Position numbers and translations under genes: made by a program. A stretch of DNA of 55,626 nt from Coleofasciculus sp. LEGE 07092. Its GTDB lineage: Bacteria > Cyanobacteriota > Cyanobacteriia > Cyanobacteriales > Coleofasciculaceae. Shown piece by piece: positions 25,829-34,532 of the stretch (position 1 is its first letter; each line of letters begins with the position of its first letter). Location: NCBI RefSeq assembly GCF_015207375.1, contig NZ_JADEWY010000026.1, positions 1 to 55,626 of the forward strand, written 5' to 3'. The notes below the pieces were generated by a model. The model was not told where the DNA came from, did not search any database, and worked only from the letters and a program-made list of their open reading frames with translations.

Positions 25829-27472
25829 TCACGACTCCCCAATCAATGTAAATGCTGCCCAATCCCGCAAAGCAGGATGTTTTTCCCTCGTTGCCAACAT
25901 CGCCTGCCGCAACGCTTGGGCTTTGTCAGGATTTTGCTGGAGAAGGCGATAAAATTCCGTCATCAAGAAGGCTGTCGGTGAATCGGGAATTGACCAAAGA
26001 GAGACGATCGCACTAGAGACACCCGATAAAATGAGAGAGGTAGACAACCCAACGAATCCATCCCCCGTGACACGCCCACGCCCAGTATTGCAAGCACTCA
26101 AAACCACTAATTCGGCGGTGAGTTTTAAATCCAAAATTTCTTTTGCCGTTAGCCAACCGTTATCCGTACTCGTCGGTGCAAAAGCCACCCCACTGTCTAA
26201 TCCCTGCTTTTCATTTAATATGCCGTGAGTCGCTAGATGAATCACTCGTGAAGAAAGCATTTGCTCAACGATGGTTGGTTTCGTCGCCACTTTGCCTGTA
26301 ATTGCTTGGGTTTTGACAAGAGCGGCAATCGCTTCTGCTTCCCGTTCTGCTTGCGGTAGCGGGGAAAACTCAGAAGGCATTGGGGTAGGATTACCCACTA
26401 CTAACCATTCTTCAACGGATTCTGGGATGCGTTGCCTAGCTTGATGGGTTAAATCCAGTGCTATTATCGCAGGAGCCGTCAAAATCGTGTGTTTTTCGAG
26501 CAAGTATTTCCCGGACTCATCTTGGAGAGGAGCAAAGGGAATCATCAACAAAGCTTGTTGAGGAATGAAGATAACATGAGCGTCTGGATCAGTGGGTAAT
26601 TGGTCAGCAATTGGCTCGATTAAAACTTGATACAGTTGCTGAAAGGGTCGAACCTCTCCGCCCTCAAAACTATCAACACCCCACAGTAATGTACCCAGAG
26701 ATTGACGAATACTGCCCACATACTCAGCCAGTGTCGTCGTTTCTTTCCGCCATAGCAGTTTCAGATCGCTTTTGCGAAAGGTTATTTCACCAGTCGGCTG
26801 AATCACCCAAATATAAAGTTCTGATTCCTGAGCCTGACCGAGTTCAGTAGAATACTCGTCAATAATAGAATATTCCACCAGTGTAGAATTGTGCGCTTTG
26901 GCAATGTCTTGAATCTGCTCAATCGTCGGTGGAGTAATAGTCAATGCCGCATTAGGAACTTTCGGGGAACGAGCCGCCAACAATTCCAACAATGCTCTAG
27001 CCCGACTCCGCTCTGCAATTTCTAAAGCGGCATCACTTTTGTTCTGGGCGATTAGGACTTTTTGCAAAAGGCGGTAGGTAGTAGCCTCGGTTTCCAAGAT
27101 TGATAGTGAATCAGCATCATTTTCATCCAATCCAGGTGGTAAGGATTCCCAAACCCGAATGCCCTCGCCCAATGTTTGTTCAGCCTCTTCTAGCTGATTG
27201 TCTTGATATAGAGCTAGCCCTCGATTATTCAATGACTGAACCTTATTTAAGCGATCGCTTATATCCAGATCGAGAGTCAATACCGACGAGTTTGACTGTA
27301 CGATGGCATCAACTTCCTGGGGGGGCAACGGCTGAATATCTTGGTACTCTACTCTAGGGATATTGGTTGAAAGGCTTGTTGAGAATGACGCTGTTTGAGC
27401 GAGCAGCAACGGTGTTGAAATAACCACGAAGAACGTGATGAGGGCAATAAGTCCAGTTTTCTGAAGTCGCAT
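25829..27472 (-). CDS. Secreted CHAT-domain (caspase-like) protein
   Basis: The C-terminal half is a CHAT domain, with catalytic His in VIHLATHGILN (about residue 411) and catalytic Cys in VVLSACNTGRG (about 461). The N-terminal part is helical with TPR-like segments (QSLNNRGLALYQDNQLEEAEQ region). I start it at ATG 27472 (MRLQKTG), which gives a clean signal peptide ending near LLAQTA; the longer start at 27505 would spoil it. An extracytoplasmic location is thus likely. In cyanobacteria CHAT proteins often occur with two-partner-secretion exoproteins, and such a locus lies 7 kb downstream. The target is unknown. Confidence 0.85.
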   Translation of the reverse strand: MRLQKTGLIALITFFVVISTPLLLAQTASFSTSLSTNIPRVEYQDIQPLPPQEVDAIVQSNSSVLTLDLDISDRLNKVQSLNNRGLALYQDNQLEEAEQTLGEGIRVWESLPPGLDENDADSLSILETEATTYRLLQKVLIAQNKSDAALEIAERSRARALLELLAARSPKVPNAALTITPPTIEQIQDIAKAHNSTLVEYSIIDEYSTELGQAQESELYIWVIQPTGEITFRKSDLKLLWRKETTTLAEYVGSIRQSLGTLLWGVDSFEGGEVRPFQQLYQVLIEPIADQLPTDPDAHVIFIPQQALLMIPFAPLQDESGKYLLEKHTILTAPAIIALDLTHQARQRIPESVEEWLVVGNPTPMPSEFSPLPQAEREAEAIAALVKTQAITGKVATKPTIVEQMLSSRVIHLATHGILNEKQGLDSGVAFAPTSTDNGWLTAKEILDLKLTAELVVLSACNTGRGRVTGDGFVGLSTSLILSGVSSAIVSLWSIPDSPTAFLMTEFYRLLQQNPDKAQALRQAMLATREKHPALRDWAAFTLIGES

Positions 27473-28091
27473 GACTGATACCCTGGTAGATGAAGGACAG
27501 ATCAAAAAAGCAGTACTATCGATTCCCTGATTTCACCGAATAATAATAAAATCTTATCACATCTACAATGAACTTAAACCATTGCCGTTGCCTGTTTTCT
27601 GCTATTTACCCCGATAATTAATAAACGAGAGAAATTAATTGCCAACACAGGTAATTAAGAACAGTAGGGAGCAGAGGTAAAAATATGGTTGACTGCTTGG
27701 TAATAAGCCTGTTGAGCGCTCTAGTTTGCATCTGTTTGCCTAGAACCTTGATGGAGACTAGCTTGATTGTTAACCGTTTGGGTTTGAAGCTGAATAGCAC
27801 TCAACTGAAGGTTAATCAACAGCTTGCTTCTACCTCAACCAGTAGGATTGAAGCGGGAAGTATTTCGTAGGCAGGATAAGGGTTGCTGGGGAGTAGGCTT
27901 TTGCCGTGAGCATCAGCGTTCGACACTTCGAGAAGCCTCAGTGAACACTGAGCGTCTCCGCCCTGAGCCCTTCGGCAAGCTTAGGGTAAGACCTGTCGAA
28001 GGGTCACGCCGAAGTCCGAACGGGAGTAGGGAACGATACCTACTTTTCAATCCAAACTCCTAAACTTTTAAAATTTTGTTATGATTCTGGG
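27473..28091. other. Gene-free region rich in dispersed repeats
   Basis: About 600 bases without a supported gene. From 27896 to about 28030 lie stacked repeats: GGCTTTTGCCGTGAGCATCA at 27896 (also in pyrB and at 40121), TTCGACACTTCGAGAAGC, CCCTTCGGCAAGCTTAGGG and CCGAACGGGAGTAGGG. The 61-codon ORF at 27685 has no recognisable feature and I do not call it. Confidence 0.6.
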
Positions 28092-30920
28092 TCAAGTTTG
28101 ATGCAGGGGCAACGTAAACCAGAACGTTGTACCGCTCCCAGGAGAACTAATCGCACCAATTTTGCCTCCGTGGGCTGCGAGAATTTGACGACAGAGGTAC
28201 AACCCCAAACCAACACCACTCAACTGGCGAGCGGAAGCCCCTCGATAGTAGAGTTCAAAAAGGGGATCGCACTGCGCTTGCTCCATGCCCACTCCATTGT
28301 CTGCGATCGCACAACGAACTTTCCCCCCTTCTACCTTAGTGCTAATAGTGAGGTTAATTCCGGGTGGGTTGTGTTTCATGGCATTGGCAATCAAATTCTC
28401 AAACACCCGCCACAGTTGAGCCGCATCAGCCCTTACCAATGGCAAGTCCTCTGGCACTAAATTCTCCAGAGTTACTTGATTTTTCCGTAACAACGGCTCC
28501 ACCTCAGCAACCACATCCCGAACAAATTGACCTAAGGATAGGGGTTCTAACTGACAGGAAATGCCGTGTCGTTCGCTAGCGTGAACTTCAAGCAGAGAAT
28601 TAATCAGGTTAAGTTGGCGATCGCTACTCTGAACCATTCGCTCTAAAATAGAACGAGGTACTAGGATTGTTCTTTGTCCTGGGTTCGACAAAGAATCGCT
28701 GACCGATGGCAAAGAAGTATTGAGCAAATTCTTCAATACCATTAACATCCCCATTACAGGTGTGCGCAGGTCATGAGATACGGCGTGCAAGAAAACATCT
28801 TTTAATTGGTTAATTTCTTGCAGTTCTTGCATTTTTTGCTGAAGTTGAGCAGTGCGTTCCTCCACTTGGCATTCTAAACTGGCATTGAGTACCGATAGCT
28901 GCTGATACAGTCGCCCTTGCTTGATGGCAATCGCCACTTGAGTCGCCAAACTTCGCAGCAACTCAACTTCCAACGGTTGCCAGCGACGGGGACTGCTACA
29001 TTGGTGAGCAACCAACATACCGTACATTTGGTCATCCACAACAATAGAAACACCCAAAGCGGCTTTAATTTGAAATTGTTTTAAAAATTCAGCGCGTTCG
29101 GGTGTTTTATCCTCAACTAAACGGATATCTTCAATAATCTGGGCATCGGTTTGCTCAAACAGCGAGTTCAGTTCCTGCAAGTAGCTATCCCCCTTAACGG
29201 TTAAGCCCAGACAGGAGCGCCATTGAGAGTCTACCGATTCAGCTATTACCTTCCCCTGCATTTCTCCATCCATGTAGGCGATTGCAACTCGGTCAGCTTG
29301 CAGGAATTGGCGGACTTCTTGTACGGTCGTATTGAGAATTTCATCTAAATCGAGGGATTGCCGAATGCGAGCAGCAATTTCTGCCAATAAGCTATCGCGT
29401 TGGGCAGCGTCCCGCAATTGGGCTTCCGCTCGCTTGCGCTCGGTAATATTATTGCTAAGTGCCAGGAGGCAGGGTTCATCCCCAAGGGTAATAATTTCTG
29501 CTGATAACAAACCCACTCGAATTTCACCCGACTTGGTGCGGAACTCAAACTCCTCGTTATCAATCGCTCCATGCTGCTGCAAATGTTGTACCATGCGATC
29601 GCGGTCTTCGGGATGAACCCAGATATTCAACTCCTCAACCGTCCGACCGATTACCTCTTCACGTTCATAGCCTAAATACTGCAACAGCGTTTCATTCACC
29701 TCCAGGTAGCGCCCCTCTGCTAAGGTACTGATTGTCATCGAGTTGGGGCAACAGCGAAAGGCTTTGGCAAACTTCTCCTCGCTAAACCGTAATGCCTCTT
29801 CCGTGCGCTTGAGTTCGGTAATATCAACGCCAACGCAGACAGCCGCCCCACCTTGAAGGTATTTCTGAGCAACCAACAAATAGTGCCGTGAAATACCGTT
29901 AACCGGGGTTTCTAGTTCTATAGAAGCTTCCCGCTCAGGACTAGCAAAAAACTGGGTGATAAATGCCTTAAACCCTGCTGCCGAATTCCTAAAGCCCAAC
30001 TCCTCACCGATAAAATCCTCCGGTGATAGTTGGAACATCTCAGCCAGGTAGCGGTTAACCCCCTCATACTTCAAATCAGAGCGAATCCAAGAAACGCACC
30101 CCGGCACTGCATCTAAAACCGCTTGCATCTGACCTTTAGCCGCTTGTAAGGATGCAATTAACTGCTGTTCTTTTTCCCTCCCTCGTTGGCGTTCGGCAAT
30201 TTCTTGGCGCAACTGCTCGTTCGCCTGGGTTAAAGCCGCCGTTCGCTCTGCAACTCGATGCTCTAATTCTTCGTTGGCAACTTCCAGTGCTGCCTGAGTA
30301 AGATAGCGTTCGGTGATATCATTGCCGATGCAGAGGATACCGCTAACCTTACCCCTAGGGTCGAAAATAGCTTTATTCGTCCAAGCCACCCAAACTCGAC
30401 TGCCATCACGACGGATATTTTCGTTTTCATGATAGCGGTACTGCTCCGGCTGTTGAACGATATCTTGGATCAGAGTCGTCAGATTTCTGCCAGAGGTTTC
30501 TGTTTCTGGGATAATACTGCCGTTTGCCGAACATCCCAAGATTTCTGCTTCCGAATAACCGAAGAAGGTTTGGGCAAACTCGTTAAAAAAAGTAATGCTG
30601 CCTTGAATGTCTAAGCGCAAAATAATGCTATTGGCATTTTCAACCAGTTCTCGATACTTAGCTTCGCTCTCTCGCAGGGCGTGTTCTACCTGCTTTCGGT
30701 AAGCAATTTCACACCGCAGTTGCTTGTTAATTTGCTTTAATTCGGCCGTACTTTCCTGGATTTGGCTTTCTACTTGACTCTCAGCTTGTGGTGAGGTGGA
30801 GCTGAATTGAACAGGGAGCGAGGCAATAGAGGTATTTACCCCATCTCCAGGTGAGGGGCTGCTAGTCACACCCTGGCTTCCTATTATTGCAGTCAATAGT
30901 TGTTTGAGCTTTTTATACAT
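28092..30920 (-). CDS. PAS-PAS-PAS-GAF sensor histidine kinase
   Basis: From ATG 30920 (MYKKLKQLL) the protein has about 942 residues: a coiled coil, a PAS domain (about 85-205), a second coiled coil, two further PAS domains (about 255-510), GAF (about 520-670) and histidine kinase. The phospho-acceptor is FLHAVSHDLRTPVMG; the ATPase boxes are ENLIANAMKHNPPG, DNGVGMEQAQ and GVGLGLYLCRQI. No membrane helix is seen, so it is soluble and may sense ligands or redox state through PAS or GAF; there is no clear chromophore Cys motif. No regulator gene lies next to it, so it is an orphan kinase. An upstream in-frame start at 30968 is possible. Confidence 0.9.
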   Translation of the reverse strand: MYKKLKQLLTAIIGSQGVTSSPSPGDGVNTSIASLPVQFSSTSPQAESQVESQIQESTAELKQINKQLRCEIAYRKQVEHALRESEAKYRELVENANSIILRLDIQGSITFFNEFAQTFFGYSEAEILGCSANGSIIPETETSGRNLTTLIQDIVQQPEQYRYHENENIRRDGSRVWVAWTNKAIFDPRGKVSGILCIGNDITERYLTQAALEVANEELEHRVAERTAALTQANEQLRQEIAERQRGREKEQQLIASLQAAKGQMQAVLDAVPGCVSWIRSDLKYEGVNRYLAEMFQLSPEDFIGEELGFRNSAAGFKAFITQFFASPEREASIELETPVNGISRHYLLVAQKYLQGGAAVCVGVDITELKRTEEALRFSEEKFAKAFRCCPNSMTISTLAEGRYLEVNETLLQYLGYEREEVIGRTVEELNIWVHPEDRDRMVQHLQQHGAIDNEEFEFRTKSGEIRVGLLSAEIITLGDEPCLLALSNNITERKRAEAQLRDAAQRDSLLAEIAARIRQSLDLDEILNTTVQEVRQFLQADRVAIAYMDGEMQGKVIAESVDSQWRSCLGLTVKGDSYLQELNSLFEQTDAQIIEDIRLVEDKTPERAEFLKQFQIKAALGVSIVVDDQMYGMLVAHQCSSPRRWQPLEVELLRSLATQVAIAIKQGRLYQQLSVLNASLECQVEERTAQLQQKMQELQEINQLKDVFLHAVSHDLRTPVMGMLMVLKNLLNTSLPSVSDSLSNPGQRTILVPRSILERMVQSSDRQLNLINSLLEVHASERHGISCQLEPLSLGQFVRDVVAEVEPLLRKNQVTLENLVPEDLPLVRADAAQLWRVFENLIANAMKHNPPGINLTISTKVEGGKVRCAIADNGVGMEQAQCDPLFELYYRGASARQLSGVGLGLYLCRQILAAHGGKIGAISSPGSGTTFWFTLPLHQT

Positions 30921-31260
30921 GGGCTTTGTCCCAATCGGGGTTCCCCACTGCTGAGTCGTGACAATCAACTATCGTCTCACTTTTCGTTGACAATTTTACC
31001 TGGGGTTCGGGGGGTAATACCCAGGCGCATCTCTCAGCAGTATGATAAACAGGAATTAGCTGGGCTGTATAGTTCTACGATCGCTCCCTCTCAATAATTA
31101 ACCCACCGTCTCTCGGTGGGCTAAAGTTTCTATGATATTCCATGGGGAAGATGGGTAGAAGAGTCACATCTCCCAGCTCCCCAGCTCCCCAGCTCCCTAC
31201 TCCCTACTCCCTGAAATCCAGGGCTTTATACTTCACCAGACAGAGAAACGTTACACCTTA
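30921..31260. other. Spacer with hairpin and tandem heptamers
   Basis: No gene found. A 7-bp stem hairpin CCCACCG-TCTCT-CGGTGGG lies at 31102-31120. A tandem block of CCAGCTCC and CCCTACT units lies at about 31170-31212. Promoters of the minus-strand kinase should lie just beyond 30920. Confidence 0.6.
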
Positions 31261-31380
31261 CTATGCCAGGGTTTTGCGAGTTCTATTGGGGAGAATCCAA
31301 CACAACAGGGGAGATAATACTGTGGAGAAAATAAAAACAATCAAGATAAACCATAAAACTTGGCTCAGTTCAGCAGTCAT
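31261..31380 (-). CDS. Small single-pass membrane protein (39 aa), unknown
   Basis: Reading the minus strand by eye gives a 39-residue ORF from MTAELSQVLWFILIVFIF to NRTRKTLA. One strongly hydrophobic helix (about residues 7-31) ends in a basic tail (NRTRK), a classic positive-inside arrangement. A TGAGG ribosome site lies 8 bases before ATG 31380, which decides against the ATG two codons upstream. The size and layout recall small photosynthetic subunits, but the sequence does not match PetM, PetN, PsbX or Psb30 as I know them. Unknown function. Confidence 0.6.
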   Translation of the reverse strand: MTAELSQVLWFILIVFIFSTVLSPLLCWILPNRTRKTLA

Positions 31381-31668
31381 TGTCATAACCTCATAATTTA
31401 ATTGAACCAAGGTGCTTTCCGCCTCGGTTCTACTTCAATTGTATCTATCTGTCTTCGGAAGAACTGATAATAATTTTAGAGTATGGTAAAGATTTCCTCC
31501 CTTTTTATGAAGGGATTACCCTTGAGCATCTTCAATGGCGTGTAGGGGTGAGAGTGCAAAAATGGTTTTAGGACACGGCAATGCCGTGTCCCTACAGTAA
31601 CTAATAATGAGTAAGCGATCGCATCAAATTCTCCCCTTCAATGCACAGCCATCAAACTGTACTCTTGA

Positions 31669-32199
31669 TTAGAAGCGGTAGCCTGCACCCCCTTGGAAAC
31701 TGAGAGCATCAGCGGGGCTATTTTGATAAGCGTCAATACCCCATTTGGCATCACCGTAGACAACAATATTCCGCCCAAATTGAGCTTCACCACCTACGGT
31801 GACAACAGGAGCATCATTATTACCTAGAGGAGTAGGTTCTCCATCTTTCTCAACGAAACTATAGCCAGCACCAACATAAAGGTTGGCGTTATTGGTGACA
31901 GGAACGTCATAGGAAACTATGGGCATAATTGCGCTCGTGTCATCGCTGAACAGGACAGCACCACGCAGAGAAACAGGAGCTTTTGAAGTGGTAATTCTAC
32001 CTTGAATGTTACCGCCAAAAGTAGCAGCATCACCATCTTGTCCGCCATTAGCGACACCGGCTGATACTCCAGCACCAATATAGTTTGCATCTGTTCCAGT
32101 TGGTTTCGCTGAAGCCATATCAGCAGATAGTAAAACTGGAGCGATCGCCGTAGCAGCTAAAGCAGAAAGAGTAACAACAGATTTGATTGTAGGTTTCAT
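31669..32199 (-). CDS. Secreted beta-barrel outer-membrane protein
   Basis: From ATG 32199 (MKPTIKSV) there is a clear signal peptide ending ASAKP near residue 33. The rest alternates polar and hydrophobic residues in short strands (YIGAGVSAG, LYVGAGYSFVE, NIVVYGDAKWGI) and ends with an aromatic, GGAGYRF, the C-terminal signature used for outer-membrane barrel assembly. At about 176 residues it should form a small barrel of about 8 strands. The ORF can start five codons earlier, but that adds residues before the signal peptide. It has its own 290-base upstream AT-rich region. Confidence 0.75.
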   Translation of the reverse strand: MKPTIKSVVTLSALAATAIAPVLLSADMASAKPTGTDANYIGAGVSAGVANGGQDGDAATFGGNIQGRITTSKAPVSLRGAVLFSDDTSAIMPIVSYDVPVTNNANLYVGAGYSFVEKDGEPTPLGNNDAPVVTVGGEAQFGRNIVVYGDAKWGIDAYQNSPADALSFQGGAGYRF

Positions 32200-32503
32200 G
32201 ATTACTTGCCTCAAGGGTTAGGGTGTAGTGTTGCGTTGTTATTTTTAAAGTCGTTGAAAAGAAACAAAAGGTTCCAATTGATTGGATATTTTTTTAAGCG
32301 ATAAGCTTCACCCTATTGAATGAGGTCAAGATGGATATTGTAAGCTAGGATTTTATTTCTTGAGAAAATAATTTTATAATAGAATTCAATACTGTTATGA
32401 TTAGTACTATATTAAAATTGAGTCAATTAGCCGTTTTTAGCTAACACTAAAACATAAAACTATGACTAACCAGTAGACTGTTATTTAACTGTCACATGAT
32501 TAT

Positions 32504-32716
32504 TCAAACTAAAAGATTCATGTCAAATTCGGGTTGCACATCGCCCTCATCCTCTAGCCCGCACAGGCGGAATTTGTTCCTATAGCCGCGACTTTTAGTT
32601 GTCAGCCATAAAACCAGATTTGGTATCATCGCTAAAAGCAACCCATGACTGCTTACCAATAAATAACTCCAGACAATAAGTCGTTGCTTTTGTTCCCAGG
32701 TTAGGTCTGAAAGCAA
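32504..32716 (-). CDS. Short hypothetical ORF, partly repeat-derived
   Basis: The first 42 residues (WEQKQRLIVWSYLLVSSHG, then LLLAMIPNLVLWLTTK) contain one hydrophobic helix and look protein-like. The remaining 28 (SRGYRNKFRLCGLEDEGDV) are encoded by a repeat-style sequence containing CGCGGCTATAGGAACAAATT and CCGCCTGTGCGGGCT. I suspect a truncated small gene run into a dispersed repeat. The function is unknown and it may not be expressed. Confidence 0.3.
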   Translation of the reverse strand: MLSDLTWEQKQRLIVWSYLLVSSHGLLLAMIPNLVLWLTTKSRGYRNKFRLCGLEDEGDVQPEFDMNLLV

Positions 32717-32780
32717 AATTTGAATCTACATCAATACAGATGTAGAGACGTTATAGCGGTTCTCATACTGATGAAGTACA

Positions 32781-32855
32781 GCCCTCACCCCCAACCCCTC
32801 TCCCTTGGGGAGAGGGGAGCCGAGCTATTCTCTTCGTGTCCCCAAGGGTGAGGGC
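32781..32855. repeat. 75-bp inverted-repeat element
   Basis: GCCCTCACCC at 32781-32790 pairs with GGGTGAGGGC at 32846-32855. Inside, CCCCTCTCCC pairs with GGGGAGAGGGG. It lies between the short ORF and the SPFH-FHA gene and could fold as a terminator-like structure, though no T-run follows. Confidence 0.7.
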
Positions 32856-32896
32856 TTTCGGGGTAACTGCTCACAAGTTTTGTCAGTCAACCAGCT

Positions 32897-34006
32897 CTAC
32901 TCCTGTTCCAGCATCCATTCCTGAATGCCGACGCGGATGACATCCCCAGAATTCAGCCAACAGGGTTGATTGGGTGCTAGTCGCTCTCCGTTTACGAAGG
33001 TGCCATTGGAACTACCCACATCAATAACTTGGTATCGACGATTGCCCTGTAGGTCAGTTTGTCGGACAATACGGGCGTGGTGGCGGGAGGATAAGCCATC
33101 GTCGAGGACGAGGGTGTTGCTGGGTTCCCGTCCAATGGTGCAGGGGGTGGCTGATAAGATGAAAATTGCACCGGATAAGCGGTGTATTAGACGGGCTACG
33201 GTTTCCCCTGTATTGTCAGCAATAATAGTGGGAGCAAGTAGGGGTTTCTTTTTCCCTGGCAGTTCGACTTGAGTCGGCAATTCTCCGGCTATAGCATTGG
33301 CATCTAAGGTAGCGCCGAAAGCAGGGGTATTGGCGTTGGGTTTAGAACTGGAGACAATATTCACCTGCTGCACGGGGGGAGGAGGTATTACGGGGCGACC
33401 GGCTTCAGCAATTTGCATTTTCAGTGCCGCTTGCTGTTCAGCTTCCTGGCGAGCGCTCATTCCTTCCACTTGACGAATAATTCCGCGAGTTTGGGGGAAG
33501 CTGATATCGCCGACTCGCACATCTTCTAGGGCAAACCCCAAGGCGTAGGATACTTCGGCATGGTTGAGCAAGTACTGGCGGACTTGTACCCGTCCCTGAT
33601 TGAGCAACTGTTCTACCGATAGTTGCCCCACTGCCACACCTAGACTATCTTTAACGGCGCTAGTGAGGGCGGCAATGGGTTCGGATAGTTCCAGTGCGAC
33701 TCGTTTGGCATCGACAACCTGATACATCACGTTCAGGGAGATATTGAGGAGGTATTGGTCGCGGGATAGGAAGTCTCCCTGAGAGATAATCTCTAGGTTG
33801 CGAATCTTTGTATCAACTAAAACCAGTTCGCATTTTTCAAAGAAGGGGACAGCAAAACTGAAGTGACGCCCCGGCTTCAACTTCCGCACAAGCTGACCGT
33901 TTTTGACCAAAAGCCCCGCACAGCCTGCCCCGATGAAGTCCATGCTCAACCCGACCCAGCGCTCTGGGTTCAGCGTTTGAATAAGAGGGGAAGCGTTACC
34001 AGACAT
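32897..34006 (-). CDS. SPFH (Band 7)-FHA fusion protein
   Basis: Residues about 10-205 form an SPFH/Band 7-like domain: VGLSMDFIGAGCAGLLVKNG, KLKPGRHFSFAVPF and a helical LSVEQLLNQGRVQVRQYLL segment. A Pro-rich linker (about 205-265) precedes a C-terminal FHA domain (about 280-365) with GREPSNTLVLDD, SSRHHARI and DVGSSNGTFVNGERL, which carry the Arg, Ser and Asn residues that bind phosphothreonine. SPFH proteins scaffold membranes; FHA domains read Ser/Thr-kinase marks. A transmembrane N-terminus is not obvious. The combination suggests a scaffold that recruits phosphorylated partners. Confidence 0.82.
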   Translation of the reverse strand: MSGNASPLIQTLNPERWVGLSMDFIGAGCAGLLVKNGQLVRKLKPGRHFSFAVPFFEKCELVLVDTKIRNLEIISQGDFLSRDQYLLNISLNVMYQVVDAKRVALELSEPIAALTSAVKDSLGVAVGQLSVEQLLNQGRVQVRQYLLNHAEVSYALGFALEDVRVGDISFPQTRGIIRQVEGMSARQEAEQQAALKMQIAEAGRPVIPPPPVQQVNIVSSSKPNANTPAFGATLDANAIAGELPTQVELPGKKKPLLAPTIIADNTGETVARLIHRLSGAIFILSATPCTIGREPSNTLVLDDGLSSRHHARIVRQTDLQGNRRYQVIDVGSSNGTFVNGERLAPNQPCWLNSGDVIRVGIQEWMLEQE

Positions 34007-34532
34007 CGTTGCTTTCGTAGGGGTGATGGGAAGGGATGTACTTATAAGACTAGCAAAGGTTGATTATGACCTTTCTATATAACAACACTTCATATTCTCA
34101 CCCAATGGGTATAAATCCGGATTAGGGCAGATGCGATCGCCTGCCTACTTATGATATAATACCGGGCGGTTGCTATTAACCCTGGTATTAGCAAGACACC
34201 AAAGCACTCTTCCCCGTAGCGGAATAGCCCTACAGCACCACAACCTTTTGCTTGGTGACGTTTACAAATTGAATCAATTCCTCAACTTTGTTTGTCAAAA
34301 TGTTTGTCAAAACAAACAATTTATAGGGCGACAAACGAAATAATTAGTTATATTTTTTAATTTAAAATCTGTTAAGAGTATTGAAGTTATTGATCTAGAA
34401 ACTTAACCAGCGATCGCCTATCAATCCATCAAAAGTAACGATTAATACTTGACGACGAAGTAAAGCAATAACTATAATTGATCCATAATTAAACCTGATA
34501 GCTGAAAGCTCTACTGAATTGAGGAATTCAGG
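34007..34532. other. Divergent regulatory spacer upstream of the TpsA gene
   Basis: 526 bases without a gene, between divergent genes. A hairpin at 34158-34189 has outer stem AATACC/GGTATT and inner stem GGTT/AACC. Two direct repeats TTTGTCAAAA lie at 34291 and 34303, followed by a partly inverted CAAAACAAACAA. These could be an operator for the secretion locus, but this is a guess. Confidence 0.45.

Noticed and set aside
27685..27870. 61-codon plus-strand ORF with a hydrophobic start
   Set aside because: No ribosome site, no recognisable pattern, and it lies in repeat-rich spacer with an equally long ORF on the other strand.
31261..31380. Photosystem or cytochrome b6f small subunit such as PetM
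   Set aside because: The start MTAEL recalls PetM, but the remaining residues and the basic tail do not match; kept as unknown.
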